Shown here one piece after another: positions 61,201 through 64,000 of a DNA stretch of 64,000 bases. The DNA lies in assembly GCF_947507565.1 (NCBI RefSeq), contig NC_089175.1, forward strand, positions 2,097,733 to 2,161,732, read 5' to 3'. Each line of letters opens with the position of its first letter. Position 1 is the stretch's first letter. This stretch comes from Oscarella lobularis (lineage: Eukaryota; Porifera; Homoscleromorpha; Homosclerophorida; Oscarellidae). The translations under genes were made by a program, and so were the position numbers. The notes beneath the pieces were generated by a model. The model saw nothing but the letters and a program-made list of their open reading frames with translations, had not been told where the DNA came from and ran no database searches.

Positions 61201-61925
61201 AAGTCTTCCCCACTCCATCCTGGCCTATGACGTTTACACGAACTCGAGCAACTTTCACCGCACCTTCTATAAGAAGACGACTAATTGAAAATGTGCTTGC
61301 AAAAATTTACTAGTACTGTAATAGCATTTAGCTAATTACCCTCAAGCATTTTCCCTTCTGAGTCTCTTCGCTGTGTTGGCTCAGGCGTCACTGTTAACTG
61401 GGTCTGTCTCGTTAATTTTGCGTACAATCGCCATAAATCGCGCTGCTCTGTCGAATTCATATCCAAAGGAAAAAGAATCTGATACGATGCCGATTGAGCA
61501 ATGACGCGGGGAATATATTCGGGTTGGCGAGGCCCAAAAAAAATTGGAATAAACTTCCCGGCGGTCGGTTCCTTTGTGAGACATCCGTAAATAATCCGAC
61601 CTTCGAAGCGACTTCCGAGCCCTTTTTGGGAACCCTCATCCGCCTCCTGGGTGACGTAATGAAAGTAGGAGGGCGTACACACCATGAGAACGTAGTCGCA
61701 TTCGACGATTTGGCGCTCCATCCATTGAGGCCAGCTGTTGGGCGGATCGTCTTCGTAATATTGATCGATTCTGCAGTCGATTCCGCGATGTCTTAGGTAG
61801 TTGGAAAGATTGACCGCGTGAGCGCAATGCAAAGTGCGACGACGATCACGATCGCTCCTGTCCACGACAGCGTCGATAGGTAGGGGATCGTGACAGTAAC
61901 TTACGAACACTTTCATGACAGACAT
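58253..61925 (-). CDS. SEFIR-ROC-COR-Death protein (Roco-type)
   Basis: The first exon (about 61345-61925) is a SEFIR domain (MKVFVSYCHDP, DDPPNSWPQWM, DYVLMVCTPSYFHYV). The next (61001-61258) starts a ROC GTPase with P-loop VIGQDGVGKTCL. After a short exon, the long exon 59055 to about 60816 has DFGGQEPF (G3), FLVATHRR (degenerate G4) and a COR-like region (LEKFVFHDTQWLVHVLASFF, HFAPCFLQNN). It then splices by AGAG/GTGCGG into linker exons (SCDHERERTTAANS; ESSSHQEFNFGS; YTTDKRNGN) and a Death domain (58253-58561; IVKDWKHVARKLDIDENEIK, YQMLLYWMESK). All phases I checked agree. Roco proteins are large GTPase scaffolds; coupling SEFIR to Death suggests an inflammatory or death sensor. Confidence 0.78.
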
Positions 61926-61959
61926 TTAGGGTTACGTACTAGCGTGCGCACTGCGGGAA

Positions 61960-62498
61960 TTAAATTTCGCGAAATTTAGTGTTCACAAAAATTTCTTGGA
62001 AGCACATGCAAAAGTCACCATCCGCGAAATTCAGAGTCGTCAATTGACAAAACATGAAGTCAGAAGATGGCTCAGAAAAATGAAAATATAATGATCGCAC
62101 ATGCTGTATCCACCACTTGCGAGAGGCGTGTGTGCGTTTGCTTTTAGACACATACAATAAATAAACTAGTAGTATTGTGCGACAAAAAGGATTTCCTAAA
62201 CAAAGAGTTCCAGTCATAACAGCAGTACCCTTGTTAATTAGCCCCCCTGCAACGCCAATCAGCGACACTCGAAGTGCATTATCGACGGTATTTACTCCCA
62301 AGACTACTGACGTGCCGTTGACGCACGCCAGAGACTCGTTTCCTCCCCAAAGAATAGACATGAAGTGCAGGAAAATCCGGGAGTGATATCGTGGACATTG
62401 ATGCAAATTCTAAAATTGAAAATCATGCAGAAAAGAGACAGCCAGCAAAAAAAGAAAAGCAGGTGCAGCAACCCTACGACAAAGTTAGTGCAAACCAT
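61960..62498 (-). pseudogene. 7TM-family N-terminal fragment B, internally deleted
   Basis: A leader (LLFFFCWLSLFCMIFNFRIC) and GGNESLACVNGTSVVLG precede LRVSLIGVAGGL, which matches the start of TM1 in the 41-kb receptor. TM1-TM2 are then deleted and TM3 follows directly (LCLGNPFCRTILLVYLLYV). A TM4-like stretch follows out of frame and the copy ends at the SEFIR-ROC gene. It is a non-functional tandem copy. Confidence 0.72.
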
Positions 62499-64000
62499 TT
62501 ATTTCGGAGAATCATAGGTTGGATTCTCCTGGTTCGGATCCACCTGTCGATATGTTGGGTCATCATAGGCATCGACCCGATCAGTTGATGAAAACAGCGG
62601 ATTCACTTTGGACGCACCAACGTCAGACAAAGAAGACTCACAGGCTTGAATGCTGACAGCTACAAGAAAAGCACTGTAACGCAGTCATACACGTATCATA
62701 CTCGTATGAACCAAGAACTTTGTTCTCGTCCAGACTTTCCGCTTTGCCGCTGGCATCTTGCGAAGAAACAGGTTCGTCAACTCCATTGGGGGTTACAAGT
62801 ACGGAATGCCAAAAGAGGTTACAGAAAATATCCTGAATAAGAAAAAAGGCTTATTTATGCCTTACCTTTTATGATGTAAGTCCGCCTCTGGCATTCTGCT
62901 GCTTTCGGATAATGACACTGATCTTGATTCCTGAATAGTCGACGTCGTTGAAGGACTGGCGGCGTTTTCAATGGCTCCATTTTCAAATGAAGAATGAGTG
63001 TCGTCGGCAGCATTTTGCAACAGAGGAGTTCTTTCAGGAGCGTCTCTGGGAAATGCATTTTGTCTCCTCCTAAATCTTGCTGCATATAAAATATCGCATA
63101 CCTTTCCCTTTCGCTGTTCACTTCAACCGTATCTGCCGAACTGCGTTTACGACTGAGGGACGGATGCTGGTCATGTCCGGGGCGTCCTCTTCCTGTAACA
63201 ATAAATGTGAACATGATGCAACAAGACAACACAGTGAGCACAATCACTTCGTAAACTTTGCATATTCCAAAAGCAACTGCACCAACAGAAAGCTGCCTCC
63301 CTAAACGTTTGCCTGACACTCCAACTCCAAAACATATAGAGAAAGGGAGTCAGACCGCTTACTAAAAAGGCAAAATCTAATGCAAGAATGAACAACGACT
63401 CGTGCTTGGCAAGACTATTATAATCGTCAAAAATGATTAACATTGCCTAAAATAAATGCATTTGTCAATAATTTAATTGCACATTCGTTGTAGACTTACT
63501 GCTAACGGAAGCCACGCAATACAAAAAAACGCAAAAATGCTTAGAAGCATTCTTGTAGCCATCATCTCCCTCAGAAACTGATGAAAACTGTTGATTTGTC
63601 TGCTGTTACCTCTTTCAAGTCGCACATCATCTTGTAATAGACTGTTTTGTGTCCTCTTTGCTTGCAGAAGACATCCCAATAGGAGGACGTCAGTCACAAA
63701 TAGGAAACAAGCAAAACAGAGCAAAAACAATCTCCTCCTATAATAGAAAATAAAACACTCATTAGATAACCAACTACACTGAAATATTTAATGATGAATT
63801 CGGGTATTTGCTTCTGAGTCATACCATCCAGTAACGATGAAGAAGCATCCAAGCTGTGAATCAGAATTGCCAATTGAATATGACAAAGACATGAATAAGG
63901 CCCAGAAAAATAAAAATATAACAATCATCCTACACATCCAGCACCTGCGAGAGGTTGGTACGCGTTCCGGGTCGCTTCTCAACACATACAATAAGTAGGC
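62499..64000 (-). CDS. Rhodopsin-like 7TM receptor copy 3 with tyrosine tail, continuing past the window
   Basis: Seen from the window edge inward: end of the third intracellular-side loop, TM4 (IVIFLFFWALFMSLSYSIG), TM5 (RRLFLLCFACFLFVTDVLLLG), TM6 (MLLSIFAFFCIAWLPLAVSL, CxxWLP) and TM7 (SGLTPFLYMFWSWSVRQTF). A cytoplasmic tail and two further exons follow, sharing the linker of the Death cassette. The final exon ends AYDDPTYRQV ... NPTYDSPK and stops at 62499, with YDDP and YDSP suitable for SH2 binding if phosphorylated. The 5' end lies beyond base 64000. As in copy 2, the tail exon enters in a frame that first meets a conserved PYL-stop, so the tyrosine tail may depend on alternative splicing. 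Confidence 0.65.

Overview
The window is animal genomic DNA, most likely from a sponge and possibly a homoscleromorph such as Oscarella or Corticium. That placement is inference. What is seen: spliced metazoan genes (CBL, SRPRA, UBA52, NAA50, a GPR180/TMEM145 pair, TRAF-like genes, an FSTL4/5-like gene), introns mostly 35-70 bp long, very short intergenic gaps, and a dense set of innate-immune adaptor domains (CARD, ZU5, Death, SEFIR, ROC-COR, ankyrin). Nearly all genes lie on the minus strand. Exon models were built by hand from reading frames, GT/GC-AG sites and splice-phase agreement, without transcript data.

Layout. 0-6.5 kb: CBL, an immunoglobulin-domain membrane receptor and a broken Ly6 gene. 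6.8-12.3 kb: three tandem single-exon genes that look like animal relatives of polymorphic toxins (putatively myristoylated glycine/alanine-rich N-terminus, a zinc deaminase-like domain in two of three, a jacalin-like C-terminus). 12.7-17.6 kb: two tandem GPR180/TMEM145-like seven-pass genes. 18.3-21.7 kb: SRPRA and UBA52, divergent. 21.7-28.9 kb: three tandem TRAF-like genes, each originally duplicated with UBA52, whose extra copies have decayed; the third carries a piggyBac-like MITE in an intron. 29.1-33.7 kb: one large secreted multidomain gene (Ig, DOMON, Ig, two VHL-beta domains, FSTL4/5-type propeller). 33.8-37.5 kb: two SEFIR genes and NAA50.

37.7-64 kb: a modular immune-like locus. 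A C-terminal cassette (linker plus Death domain, mostly preceded by ZU5) occurs four times, each copy lying next to NAA50 or a decayed NAA50 3' end. Each copy sits behind a different head: a 7TM receptor, CARD-ankyrin, four CARDs plus an extra ZU5, and SEFIR-ROC-COR. Between them lie a second CARD-ankyrin gene, a MOV10-like helicase fragment and a decaying array of rhodopsin-like 7TM genes, two of which end in tyrosine-motif tails. The simplest reading is repeated segmental duplication that fixed one death-signalling tail to several sensors.

Two tiny palindromic insertions (28 and 33 bp), both starting CACGGAT, ending ATCCGTG and flanked by 7-bp target duplications, have matching empty sites in paralogous DNA within this window. 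They look like an undescribed ultra-short mobile element family.
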